A stretch of 64,000 bases of DNA from an uncultured Leptolyngbyaceae cyanobacterium. Lineage in GTDB: Bacteria > Cyanobacteriota > Cyanobacteriia > Leptolyngbyales > Leptolyngbyaceae. Positions 37,199-45,208 of this stretch are shown here, piece by piece. The stretch spans positions 1 to 64,000 of the forward strand of contig CALIDI010000014.1 in assembly GCA_938023035.1 (NCBI GenBank), read 5' to 3'. The position numbers were made by a program, and so were the translations under genes. Numbering within the stretch: position 1 is the stretch's first letter; the number at the start of each line of letters is the position of its first letter. Under the pieces are notes generated by a model, which made no database searches, was not told the DNA's origin, and saw only the letters and a list, made by a program, of their open reading frames with translations.

Positions 37199-37918
37199 TT
37201 AGCTCTCCTTTGCACCGGTGTGGTCAGGAGCCTCAAACTTATAGCCTACGCCCCGCACCGTTTGAATTAACGCCGGCTGACTAGTGTCAATTTCAATCTT
37301 TTTACGAATCTGCCCAATGTGGACATCCACAACCCGCTGATCGCCCACATACTCATACTCCCAAACTTCCTGAATCAGCTCTGAACGCCGCCATACTCGC
37401 CCCGGATTGCGCGCCAGGAAATGGAGCAAATCAAACTCCAGCGCTGTCAGAGGCACCATATCGTTATTTAACTTCACCTCACGCCGCACCGGGTCAATCA
37501 CCAACTTATCAAAGGTGAGGCACTGCTGTTCTGCCGTTGATACAGAGCGCTGCCGCTTTAAAATAGCTCCTACCCGCACCCCTAACTCTTGCAGGCTAAA
37601 GGGTTTTGTGATGTAGTCATCGGCTCCCTGGGTAAAACCCTTAATTTTATCGGCTTCATCGGTACGACTGGTTAACATCAGCACAAACACCCCTGTGCGC
37701 CCTTGCATTTCCTGACAGAGGGTATAACCATTGGCATCGGGCAAATTTACATCCAAGATCACCAGGTCTGGGTTGAACTGCTCAAACACATCCATCGCAG
37801 TTTTCCCATCAGCAGCAGACTCCATTTGGTAATTCTGCTGCGTTAAAAAGCGGTGAATCAAGTTCCGAATTGCAGGATCGTCATCAACAACGAGAATCTT
37901 GGCAGGAGCCATAGCCAT
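37199..37918 (-). CDS. OmpR/PhoB-type winged-helix response regulator
   Basis: A 239-residue protein. The receiver domain (about 5-120) has the acidic pocket DDDP, the phosphoacceptor in DLVILDVNLPDANGY, the threonine or serine site in LMLTSR and the lysine in DDYITKPFSLQEL. The DNA-binding domain (about 140-232) includes LTALEFDLLHFLARNPGRVW, the recognition region VVDVHIGQIRKKIE and VRGVGYKFE. It is neither RpaA nor RpaB by the wording I recall, so I give no symbol. No histidine kinase is adjacent; the kinase at 20.5 kb is too far away to assign as its partner. Confidence 0.92.
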   Translation of the reverse strand: MAMAPAKILVVDDDPAIRNLIHRFLTQQNYQMESAADGKTAMDVFEQFNPDLVILDVNLPDANGYTLCQEMQGRTGVFVLMLTSRTDEADKIKGFTQGADDYITKPFSLQELGVRVGAILKRQRSVSTAEQQCLTFDKLVIDPVRREVKLNNDMVPLTALEFDLLHFLARNPGRVWRRSELIQEVWEYEYVGDQRVVDVHIGQIRKKIEIDTSQPALIQTVRGVGYKFEAPDHTGAKES

Positions 37919-38337
37919 AACCTTGTGTCTTCTGAAGGCGCTGTTTAAAGTCTGTGCAAAGCAATCTCAGAGTGCTATCGACAACTCTGACAAGAGAAAA
38001 GCCGTTTCCCATACTCATGCATATTTTCACCTAGGCTTTTAACCTCTGCTGTGATCAGCGTCGTCATCACCCAGGAATTTACAGGCTGAGCAAAGGATCA
38101 CACTAGTTTCTTTCTTCTATCTCAAAATGAGAAATCAGTACTATCAGGTCTAGTATGCCGCAGCTTTGCAAAAAGGTATCAGAGAAGCCCTAGAGTTACG
38201 GAGGAATCTTAATTCGCTCTGGGCAAAGTCTCTATGGTAGGGTTTGACCATGAGATCTGCCGATTTGCTGCCATTTCATCAGGAGCGACCGGCTCATTAG
38301 AAACCGCAAGCCGCTATACTGAGGCTAACTTAAGGGA
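37919..38337. other. Spacer between divergent regulator and leuD
   Basis: About 0.42 kb holding the promoters of both genes. I see no repeat, RNA or protein frame worth calling. Confidence 0.4.
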
Positions 38338-38949
38338 ATGAATGTCATTACTATGGTCAGCGAAGTGAAATTGGTGTCGGGCAAGGGTATTCCTCTATCA
38401 GGCAATGATATTGATACGGATCGGATTATCCCAGCACGGTTTCTTCGCTGCGTCACCTTTGAAGGACTGGGTGCCCAGGTTTTTGCCGACGATCGCCGGC
38501 AGGCGGGGGGAGCACATCCTTTTGATCAGCTCCATTATCAAGGGGCAGAGGTGCTCGTGGTGAACGCCAACTTTGGTTGCGGCTCCTCCCGTGAGCATGC
38601 ACCCCAGGCACTTGCGAAATGGGGGATTCGTGCTGTGGTTGGAGAAAGCTTTGCTGAAATTTTTTTTGGTAATTGTGTGGCGATGGGCATCCCCTGTGTA
38701 ACGGCTTCTCCTATTGTGATTCAGCAATTACAGCAGCGTTTACAGCAGGCTCACTCTGTGCAAATCCAGGTAGATCTGGAGCACATGACCGTTACCTGTG
38801 ATGATTTTGTTAGCCCAATTACAATGCCTGCGGGTGCTCGACAAATGATGCTAAGCGGCACCTGGGATGCCTGTGGTCAGTTAGTTGCTCAGCAAGAACA
38901 GATCCGCAAGACTGCTGCCCAATTGCCCTATTTTGCTTGGGCAGTGTAA
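38338..38949 (+). CDS. leuD: 3-isopropylmalate dehydratase small subunit
   Basis: A 203-residue swivelling subunit that with LeuC isomerises isopropylmalate in leucine synthesis. Features are [20 protein letters not shown] near the N terminus and the conserved [15 protein letters not shown], then [20 protein letters not shown]. The length is normal. Two in-frame ATGs (38338 and 38353) are possible; the second gives the more typical N terminus ([10 protein letters not shown]). leuC is not in the window, so the subunits are encoded separately, as in many cyanobacteria. Confidence 0.96.
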   Translation: MNVITMVSEVKLVSGKGIPLSGNDIDTDRIIPARFLRCVTFEGLGAQVFADDRRQAGGAHPFDQLHYQGAEVLVVNANFGCGSSREHAPQALAKWGIRAVVGESFAEIFFGNCVAMGIPCVTASPIVIQQLQQRLQQAHSVQIQVDLEHMTVTCDDFVSPITMPAGARQMMLSGTWDACGQLVAQQEQIRKTAAQLPYFAWAV

Positions 38950-39291
38950 CGGATGGATCTGCCGCTGCTGGGGTTGGGCCTAGTTACTACCCTCGGCACT
39001 TGTTGCTTCGTTGCGCGATCATCCTCAATAGGAAGCTAGTTCTTGCTGCCAGGTATTCGTACAGCAACGCAAAGGTTTACAGCAAGGCAGAGATTTCTAG
39101 ACTAGCCTAAGCCCCTTATCCTCCATTCCCCGCTCCCTTTAAGGGAAGCAGGAGAGCCAGCTCGAAGTTCTTCTCCGACTCTGGGAAAGGGGTATAACCC
39201 TAACGAGCATTCAAGAAAAGGGTGAGGGTAACCAGACTAATGCCTTCGTCTATTCGTCGATCAAAGCACAGCGATGAATCAGGCAGATGAC
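38950..39291. other. Spacer between leuD and the Ycf66 gene
   Basis: About 0.34 kb between convergent genes; most of it is the dispersed repeat listed separately at 39105-39232. There is no gene. Confidence 0.4.
39105..39232 (+). repeat. Dispersed repeat shared with 32.36-32.48 kb
   Basis: The segment TCCATTCCCCGCTCCCTTTA and onward, through CTCCGACTCTGGGAAAGGGG to ATTCAAGAAAAGGGTGAGGG. It aligns by eye with the copy downstream of hemC and is non-coding. Confidence 0.45.
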
Positions 39292-40536
39292 CTACCAGTT
39301 GCTGGTTTCAGCTTCAGAGTCTGGAATCGGAGGAGTCATTGGCAGGTGTTTGGCTTCGGCATCGTGCGGGGCGGCTTCAAACGGCTCTGTGGAGGGCGGA
39401 TGAAGGGGGGCGGCGGATGAGTGGAGGGTGTCGGGTGGGGGGGCCTGTTCAGGGATGGCGTGATCTGCATCAGAGTTGCCAATGCTCTTGGGGGTCGGTG
39501 CGGTGGTTTCCTCAAACCAATCTGCGGCACTCTCGGCGATCGCTGCTGGTGACTCAACCATGACATCCTGATCTGTCTCTTGGGGATTGGTTACAGGCTC
39601 AGGAGTGAGATCTAGCCAGTCCTCTGCATCATCCTGCGTTCGTTCCTCGATCGGAGCCGTCACTTCGACGGTCGTTTCCTCTACGGTCGTCTCTCCTGCT
39701 GTCTGGCGATATTCCTTACGCACATAGGTCGGCTGGCTTACTTTGGGCTTCATGAATCCCTTGCCCACTTCCACCAGCGCGACTACCAGGGCTACAGCCT
39801 TTTCAGGAAGCTGGGCGATCGCGCTCTTAGCTCCCCTCGCACCCACGCGAGCCGCACGGGCAACATCCTGAGAAACCCCATCTACCGTCACTGCGATATC
39901 CGTCGAAATCACCCCAGCCGTTGTCTTCACCTTTTCTGTAGCCGCCTCCAGGGCAGCCTGAGCCTCTTCAACCACCACCTCTAGATCCGCTTCCTCCGGT
40001 TCAATGTCTTTGAGAGAAGCGCGGTTAATAGAGCCTGACTCAGCACGCAAAGGTTGTTGGCCCACAGAGGCAAAATCCTCCCGCTTGAGGGGCACATAAG
40101 GATCATCATCCGGCACCGCAGGAAAAGGATCAGGGGCTTTTTTAGCCGTCACCGTGGCAAATAGGGCCAGCACCCAATCAGCCATCTGCCTAGCAACACG
40201 ACCGACCCCCTCAGGACTGAGCAACGCAATAGCCGCCGCTTGAAGCTGACTCGAACTGGGTAGGGGCGTTTGTTGATCGACCGGTGCCACCTGCCGCCGC
40301 AGGCTTAGCGTTTGCCAGACAAACCAGCCCAACAGCGCCACCGCAGCGAGTTGTCCTAACAGCAACCCACCACGAATTTGGCCAGCGCAGACCCAAAGCA
40401 CCAAGGCATAAAACAAACCCACACCACTCCAAGCCAGGTCATGTTTGCGATGAACTTCAGGAAAAAAGAACGCCGCCATATACAGGGCAAAACTACCTAA
40501 ACCGACCGCCAGTGCCAGGAAATAAGCCAGCATCAT
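39292..40536 (-). CDS. Ycf66 family protein
   Basis: About 414 residues. The N terminus MMLAYFLALAVGLGSFALYM and the following FFPEVHRKHDLAWSGVGLFY, with YALVLWVCAGQI, are the Ycf66 signature. This family is shared by cyanobacteria and some plastid genomes and has no settled function. Three hydrophobic helices cover about 1-90; the remaining 320 residues form a long acidic, Ala/Glu/Pro-rich tail (with EAQAALEAATEKVKT). The tail is much larger than in short plastid versions. The ATG pair at 40536/40533 follows GAGGGGAG at a good distance. Confidence 0.88.
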   Translation of the reverse strand: MMLAYFLALAVGLGSFALYMAAFFFPEVHRKHDLAWSGVGLFYALVLWVCAGQIRGGLLLGQLAAVALLGWFVWQTLSLRRQVAPVDQQTPLPSSSQLQAAAIALLSPEGVGRVARQMADWVLALFATVTAKKAPDPFPAVPDDDPYVPLKREDFASVGQQPLRAESGSINRASLKDIEPEEADLEVVVEEAQAALEAATEKVKTTAGVISTDIAVTVDGVSQDVARAARVGARGAKSAIAQLPEKAVALVVALVEVGKGFMKPKVSQPTYVRKEYRQTAGETTVEETTVEVTAPIEERTQDDAEDWLDLTPEPVTNPQETDQDVMVESPAAIAESAADWFEETTAPTPKSIGNSDADHAIPEQAPPPDTLHSSAAPLHPPSTEPFEAAPHDAEAKHLPMTPPIPDSEAETSNW

Positions 40537-40814
40537 GCTGCTCCCCTCTTGCCAACAACATTTATCTCTCTTCACTCTACTGTGCAGAAAGATTTTAGGT
40601 TTGAGTTTTTAAGATTTGAATCTGTAATCAAGCCCAGTGAACTTTTAGCCTTCCCGCCCTAGACTGATGAATCTCCGCATATCTAGCCAATGCCCCCGGC
40701 TTAAGATTGCTAGCTAGATGACAGCTTAAGAAAATCTTTCTGGTTAAGTTTAGTTGACCGGGATAGTCTAAGAGGCGAATGCCCCAATCATTTTGCAGAG
40801 TTGAAGAAAATCTT

Positions 40815-42260
40815 ATGGCACAGAGCTTCGGTGTGATTGGTCTAGCTGTGATGGGTGAAAACCTAGCGCTAAACGTCGAGCGCAACGGGTTTCCCATCGC
40901 TGTCTATAACCGCAGTCGGGAAAAAACAGACGAATTTATGGCAAACCGCGCCCAGGGCAAAAATTGTGTCGCGACCTATTCGCTCGAAGAATTCGTGGCA
41001 GCCCTGGAGAAGCCCCGGAAGATTTTGATCATGGTGAAAGCGGGTGCACCCGTTGATGCTGTGATTGACCAGCTCAAGCCCTTACTAGATGAAGGCGACA
41101 TTTTAATTGATGGGGGCAACTCCCTGTTTACCGATACAGAACGCCGCGCCAAAGATTTGGAATCGGCCAAATTTACTTTCATCGGGATGGGGGTTAGTGG
41201 CGGAGAAGAAGGGGCGCTGAATGGCCCCAGCTTGATGCCTGGTGGCACTGAGCGCGCTTACCAATATCTAGAACCCATCCTGACTAAGATTGCAGCTCAG
41301 GTCGATGATGGCCCCTGTGTTACCTACATTGGCCCTGGGGGAGCTGGGCATTACGTCAAGATGGTGCACAACGGCATTGAATATGGCGATATGCAATTGA
41401 TTGCCGAAGCCTACGACCTATTGAAAAATATTGGGGGGCTGAGTGCGGCAGAGTTGCAATCTGTTTTTGCCGAATGGAATACAACCGATGAACTCAACTC
41501 TTACCTGATTGAAATTACCGCAGATATCTTTAAGGTGAAGGATCCTGACACTGGCGCGCCCCTGGTCGATATGATTCTGGATGCCGCCGGGCAAAAGGGC
41601 ACAGGCCGCTGGACCGTTGAAACGGCCATGGAGTTGGGGGTGCCGATTCCTACTATTATTGCTGCTGTGACGGCGCGGGTAATGTCTTCTTACAAGCAGG
41701 AGCGGGTAGAAGCTTCAAAGCAATTGATGGGGCCAAGCGGGGTTAGTTTTGAAGGCGATAAGCAAGCCTTTGTTGATAAGGTGCGAGATGCGCTCTATTG
41801 CTCGAAGATGTGCTCTTATGCCCAGGGTATGGCGTTGCTGAAGAAGGCATCAGAAACCTATGGGTTTAACTTAAATCTGGGTGAGTGTGCTCGCATCTGG
41901 AAGGGGGGATGCATCATCCGGGCAGGCTTTTTAAACAAGATTAAGAAGGCTTTTGATGAAAACGCAGCTTTAGCCAATTTGCTGCTCGCTCCTGAATTCA
42001 AGCAAACGATTTTGGATCGCCAGGCGGCCTGGAGAGAGGTCGTGGCCCTCGCGGCGAAGTCAGGGATTCCTGTGCCCGCTTTTAGCGCTTCGCTGGACTA
42101 CTTTGACAGTTACCGGCGCGATCGCCTGCCCCAAAACCTGACTCAGGCTCAGCGCGACTACTTTGGTGCCCATACCTACGAGCGTGTAGATAAGCCCGGC
42201 AGCTATCACACGGATTGGATCCATGTTGTCGATCAGCCGGAAGCGGCTTTGGCAAAGTAG
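40815..42260 (+). CDS. gnd: 6-phosphogluconate dehydrogenase (decarboxylating)
   Basis: A 481-residue enzyme of the oxidative pentose phosphate pathway, making ribulose 5-phosphate and NADPH, important for dark metabolism. Marks are the NADP-binding [20 protein letters not shown], the substrate loop [14 protein letters not shown], the catalytic-lysine and Asn region [20 protein letters not shown], and [20 protein letters not shown] and the C-terminal [13 protein letters not shown]-like end are also present. ATG 40815 gives the standard N terminus; the frame extends 12 codons further upstream but without family similarity. Confidence 0.97.
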   Translation: MAQSFGVIGLAVMGENLALNVERNGFPIAVYNRSREKTDEFMANRAQGKNCVATYSLEEFVAALEKPRKILIMVKAGAPVDAVIDQLKPLLDEGDILIDGGNSLFTDTERRAKDLESAKFTFIGMGVSGGEEGALNGPSLMPGGTERAYQYLEPILTKIAAQVDDGPCVTYIGPGGAGHYVKMVHNGIEYGDMQLIAEAYDLLKNIGGLSAAELQSVFAEWNTTDELNSYLIEITADIFKVKDPDTGAPLVDMILDAAGQKGTGRWTVETAMELGVPIPTIIAAVTARVMSSYKQERVEASKQLMGPSGVSFEGDKQAFVDKVRDALYCSKMCSYAQGMALLKKASETYGFNLNLGECARIWKGGCIIRAGFLNKIKKAFDENAALANLLLAPEFKQTILDRQAAWREVVALAAKSGIPVPAFSASLDYFDSYRRDRLPQNLTQAQRDYFGAHTYERVDKPGSYHTDWIHVVDQPEAALAK

Positions 42261-42310
42261 ATGGATCGCTGCATCGAGGGCAATTTCCAGGCAAGATTTG
42301 ACTCTTCACG

Positions 42311-42341
42311 GTAGCGCCTTTGACTTTGCTCAGGGCGCTAC
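42311..42341 (+). terminator. Inverted repeat after gnd
   Basis: GTAGCGCC and GGCGCTAC form an 8-bp stem with a 15-base loop, 50 bases after the gnd stop. No clear T run follows, so its action as a terminator is uncertain. Confidence 0.4.
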
Positions 42342-42526
42342 TAATTGAGTAATAACCAAGGATAATTGCTTCAGTCGGGGGTAGGTAAAGCCTGCCCATT
42401 TTTTGTGCCAATTTGGTGGGTGTCACCGCAACTGATAGTCTAGAGGCAAGCCAGGGAAGGCTAATCAGTGGCTTCTGTTTGTTAACAAAAACTATCTAAA
42501 TCATGACTGCCCAGGAGGTGCAGACA

Positions 42527-43684
42527 ATGGCGCAAAGTATGAAACAGTTGGTAACAGGCTTTGCCACAACGGTACTTCTTCTAGGAGCGATCGCCCCATT
42601 AACGGCAGCGCCCATCGTCCTAAAAGAGGGTGAAACCACCAGCGGCTTTATTCGCAACACATCCCCCGTGCTCCGGTTTCGGAATCAGGCAAAAACTGGG
42701 GCACCACTTGAATCAACAGTCGGTCAGGATTATACATTTAACGCCCAGCGCGGCGACAGCCTAGAAATTTCAGTCGATGTGGAAGATGGCAGTACCCTCA
42801 AACCCATTCTGGTTTTGATCAACCCCCAAGGGCGGCAAGTTAGCTTTGACTCTACCCTTGGTCTGCTGAAGTATCGGGTTCCTACGGCTGGCAAATACAC
42901 CCTGATGGTGCTAGCGCAGGGTAAGACCCGTGGACGTTATACAGTTAATCTAGTAGGACTAACGGCTCCCACCCAAGTAGCCGAAGCCGATCAGGTGATG
43001 ACGAATGTGCTGAAACTACGCATCATTGGTTGTGGCGTTCCCAATGTGGCCGTCATCAAAATTGGGGATGCCGAGCGCTGCACTCGCGATATTGAACCAG
43101 GGCAATATCTCTATAATGCAACGACTAAACGCATTACCCTCGTGGATACCCGGCGCGAACTCCTGGCTCAGCGATTGCAACTGACCCTGCTAGACCAGTG
43201 CCCCACTCCAGCCACGTCGGTGGTTCAGATTTTGGTGCAAGACCCCAATGATAAGAAGGATTACACCTACTGTGCTACCCCCAATCGTTATGTGAGCAGT
43301 GGTCTTTACCGTTATGACATCGCTACAGACAAACTCAGCCCCGCAACCGTTGCTACCACGCCGGCCACGCCCACACCAGCCACGCCCACACCAGCCACGC
43401 CTACGCCGGCTACGCCGCCAGTGACAAAAGAGGCCGACCCGCGTCGCGAATTGTTGCAGAAGGAATATGGCCTGAGTGTTATGGAATCTTGCCCCGCTGC
43501 CCGCACCCGACTGGTGGTTGTCAACTTTCTAGAAGAAGGACAAGTCTACACCTACTGCGCTCAACCAAATCGATTGGTGACGGCTGGGGAATATGTCTAT
43601 AACCGTCAGAGCGATCGCCTGGAAGTTGCCCGCAAAACACCCGATTGCACCATTTCCATTGGGGGCATTTGCGTGTTGAAGTAG
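42527..43684 (+). CDS. Secreted protein with PPC-like domain and three Cys modules
   Basis: About 385 residues. A signal peptide (QLVTGFATTVLLLGAIAPLT then AAP) opens the protein. A pre-peptidase-like beta domain (about 25-145) contains RFRNQAKTGA and YRVPTAGKYTLMVLAQGKTRG. Three related cysteine modules follow. Each places a Cys near the middle strand, then a second Cys before a tyrosine-ending strand: ERCTRDIEPGQYLYNATT, YTYCATPNRYVSSGLYRYD and YTYCAQPNRLVTAGEYVYN. Modules two and three are separated by a PTPAT repeat linker. I chose ATG 42527, with AGGAGG 8 bases upstream, over ATG 42503. It is probably periplasmic or cell-surface; the function is unknown. Confidence 0.75.
   Translation: MAQSMKQLVTGFATTVLLLGAIAPLTAAPIVLKEGETTSGFIRNTSPVLRFRNQAKTGAPLESTVGQDYTFNAQRGDSLEISVDVEDGSTLKPILVLINPQGRQVSFDSTLGLLKYRVPTAGKYTLMVLAQGKTRGRYTVNLVGLTAPTQVAEADQVMTNVLKLRIIGCGVPNVAVIKIGDAERCTRDIEPGQYLYNATTKRITLVDTRRELLAQRLQLTLLDQCPTPATSVVQILVQDPNDKKDYTYCATPNRYVSSGLYRYDIATDKLSPATVATTPATPTPATPTPATPTPATPPVTKEADPRRELLQKEYGLSVMESCPAARTRLVVVNFLEEGQVYTYCAQPNRLVTAGEYVYNRQSDRLEVARKTPDCTISIGGICVLK
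43358..43418 (+). repeat. Coding tandem repeat (Thr-Pro-Ala linker)
   Basis: About four units of a 15-base repeat (ACGCCCACACCAGCC and variants) inside the secreted protein gene, coding for TPATP repeats. It may vary in copy number between strains. Confidence 0.8.
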
Positions 43685-43873
43685 GACACCTGTAGAGGAG
43701 AGGGCTGGGGCATGATAGAAGTAGGAGACTGTTTTAAGGGGTGAGTGTGGCGGGGCAGCGCCCAAAGAAAACCTGACCCACTCACCTCTATCTTTGCTCA
43801 ACGGCTCAACCTATTCTTTCATCACCCCATCCCTCGATTAATCTAGAGATGGATTGTTCTCTCTGGTTTTTCT

Positions 43874-45097
43874 ATGGCCAGCCAACCTACTTTGGTGAAG
43901 CACAGCAATTTGATTCATCGCCTCGTCATTGATCGCAAGACGATGGAAACGGTTGGGCGAGTCGAAGTCCTATGGATGTATCCCCCCGCCCACAAGGTGT
44001 TGGGGTTTGTTTGTCAATCGGGACTGCTAGGGACGCAAAAAACAGCCTTTACCCTGCGCCAGGTTCATGCCCTGGGACAAAGCAGTATTCTGGTGGGTTC
44101 TGCGGGGCAAGAAACAGATGGCGATCGCGTCAGCCAATTAGAGTCTCTGGTTGGTTGTGAAGTTTGGAGTGATGCTGGCGGCAAAGCAGGGAAGATTGTG
44201 GATTACCTGTTTGACTTAAAAACAGGCGAAGTCTCCGCCTATCTGTTGACAGAAGGGCGACTGGCCGTATTAACCGACGGGATTTTGCAGCTCGCTCCCA
44301 GCCAAATTCTGAAGATTGGGCGCAGTCGGGTACTGATTGCTGATGCGAGTGCGCGATCGCTGATTCCCTATCAGCCAGGTATTCGCCAACGGCTGGTGGA
44401 AGTCGGGGAGAAAGTCAGCGAAACCCTGATTGAGGAATATCAGGAAGTGACTGACAAAACTCAGACCATCGCCCAGCAGACCCGGCAGCGCCTCCAAGGT
44501 TTAGCTGAACAGGCCAGAGCAACGGTACGTCATTTGAGTGAGCAGTTTTTAGAAAGTACCCAATCGCTTACAGAGCAGGCCGCTGAAAAAAGTCATGGTT
44601 GGGTAGACCAAATGCGCCATCAGGCAGAGCAAATGGGGGAACACTGGCAAGCCTTGGTGCAAGAGAGCTTGAGCCATCCTACCGTTGACGGAAGCGCAGG
44701 AGAGGATGCAGAACCACTAATCGACACCTCGCCAGATCTGGAGGATGTTTGGGGGCATCCGGCTGAGCCGGTATCCATACCCATGGCTCCTTCACAGGGG
44801 CAGCCAGCAGTTTCTGCCCCTGTTTCTCCACCGCCCGTACCTTCAGACCCACTCCACCCGGCTACACCTACAGAAGATGACCCCTGGGCAGATTGGTCTG
44901 AGGCCCCTGAGCCTGCGGCCACTGTGGATGCGGTTAGGGTCGCAAGCTCAGAAGCAGAAGTTTCGTCTCTAAAGGAGGCTGTTGACTCCCTTGACTGGGA
45001 TATTGAAGTGCCTCCAGAGGGGGATACCCTCCCAAAACGAACAACTCCTTTGATTGATCAACAAGAGGATATTTGGGGTGATCCAGTTGACGGCTAA
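43874..45097 (+). CDS. PRC-barrel domain protein with coiled coil
   Basis: A 407-residue protein. Two PRC-barrel-like units occupy about 1-80 and 90-160, with GCEVWSDAGGKAGKIVDYLF and LAPSQILKIGRSRVLIADA. A predicted coiled coil follows (about 170-260, Gln/Glu-rich, TDKTQTIAQQTRQRLQGLAE), and then a disordered acidic, proline-rich tail. PRC barrels serve in photosynthetic reaction-centre subunit H and in RimM. Cyanobacterial homologues of this layout are undescribed. There is no signal peptide, so it is probably cytoplasmic or peripheral to a membrane. ATG 43874 begins MASQPTLVKHSNLIH. Confidence 0.85.
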   Translation: MASQPTLVKHSNLIHRLVIDRKTMETVGRVEVLWMYPPAHKVLGFVCQSGLLGTQKTAFTLRQVHALGQSSILVGSAGQETDGDRVSQLESLVGCEVWSDAGGKAGKIVDYLFDLKTGEVSAYLLTEGRLAVLTDGILQLAPSQILKIGRSRVLIADASARSLIPYQPGIRQRLVEVGEKVSETLIEEYQEVTDKTQTIAQQTRQRLQGLAEQARATVRHLSEQFLESTQSLTEQAAEKSHGWVDQMRHQAEQMGEHWQALVQESLSHPTVDGSAGEDAEPLIDTSPDLEDVWGHPAEPVSIPMAPSQGQPAVSAPVSPPPVPSDPLHPATPTEDDPWADWSEAPEPAATVDAVRVASSEAEVSSLKEAVDSLDWDIEVPPEGDTLPKRTTPLIDQQEDIWGDPVDG

Positions 45098-45208
45098 CCC
45101 TTACAGGGAATTACAGGGAAAGGGTGCGTCAGCAGACCAAACTTGAAGTAGTTTTGCTGTCTGGGCTGAGCCTGTCTACGCCACCCTTCTTTAACGACCC
45201 TCGCATGA

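Noticed and set aside
43358-43418. Possible CRISPR-like short repeat cluster
   Set aside because: It is an in-frame coding repeat of 15 bases without spacers.
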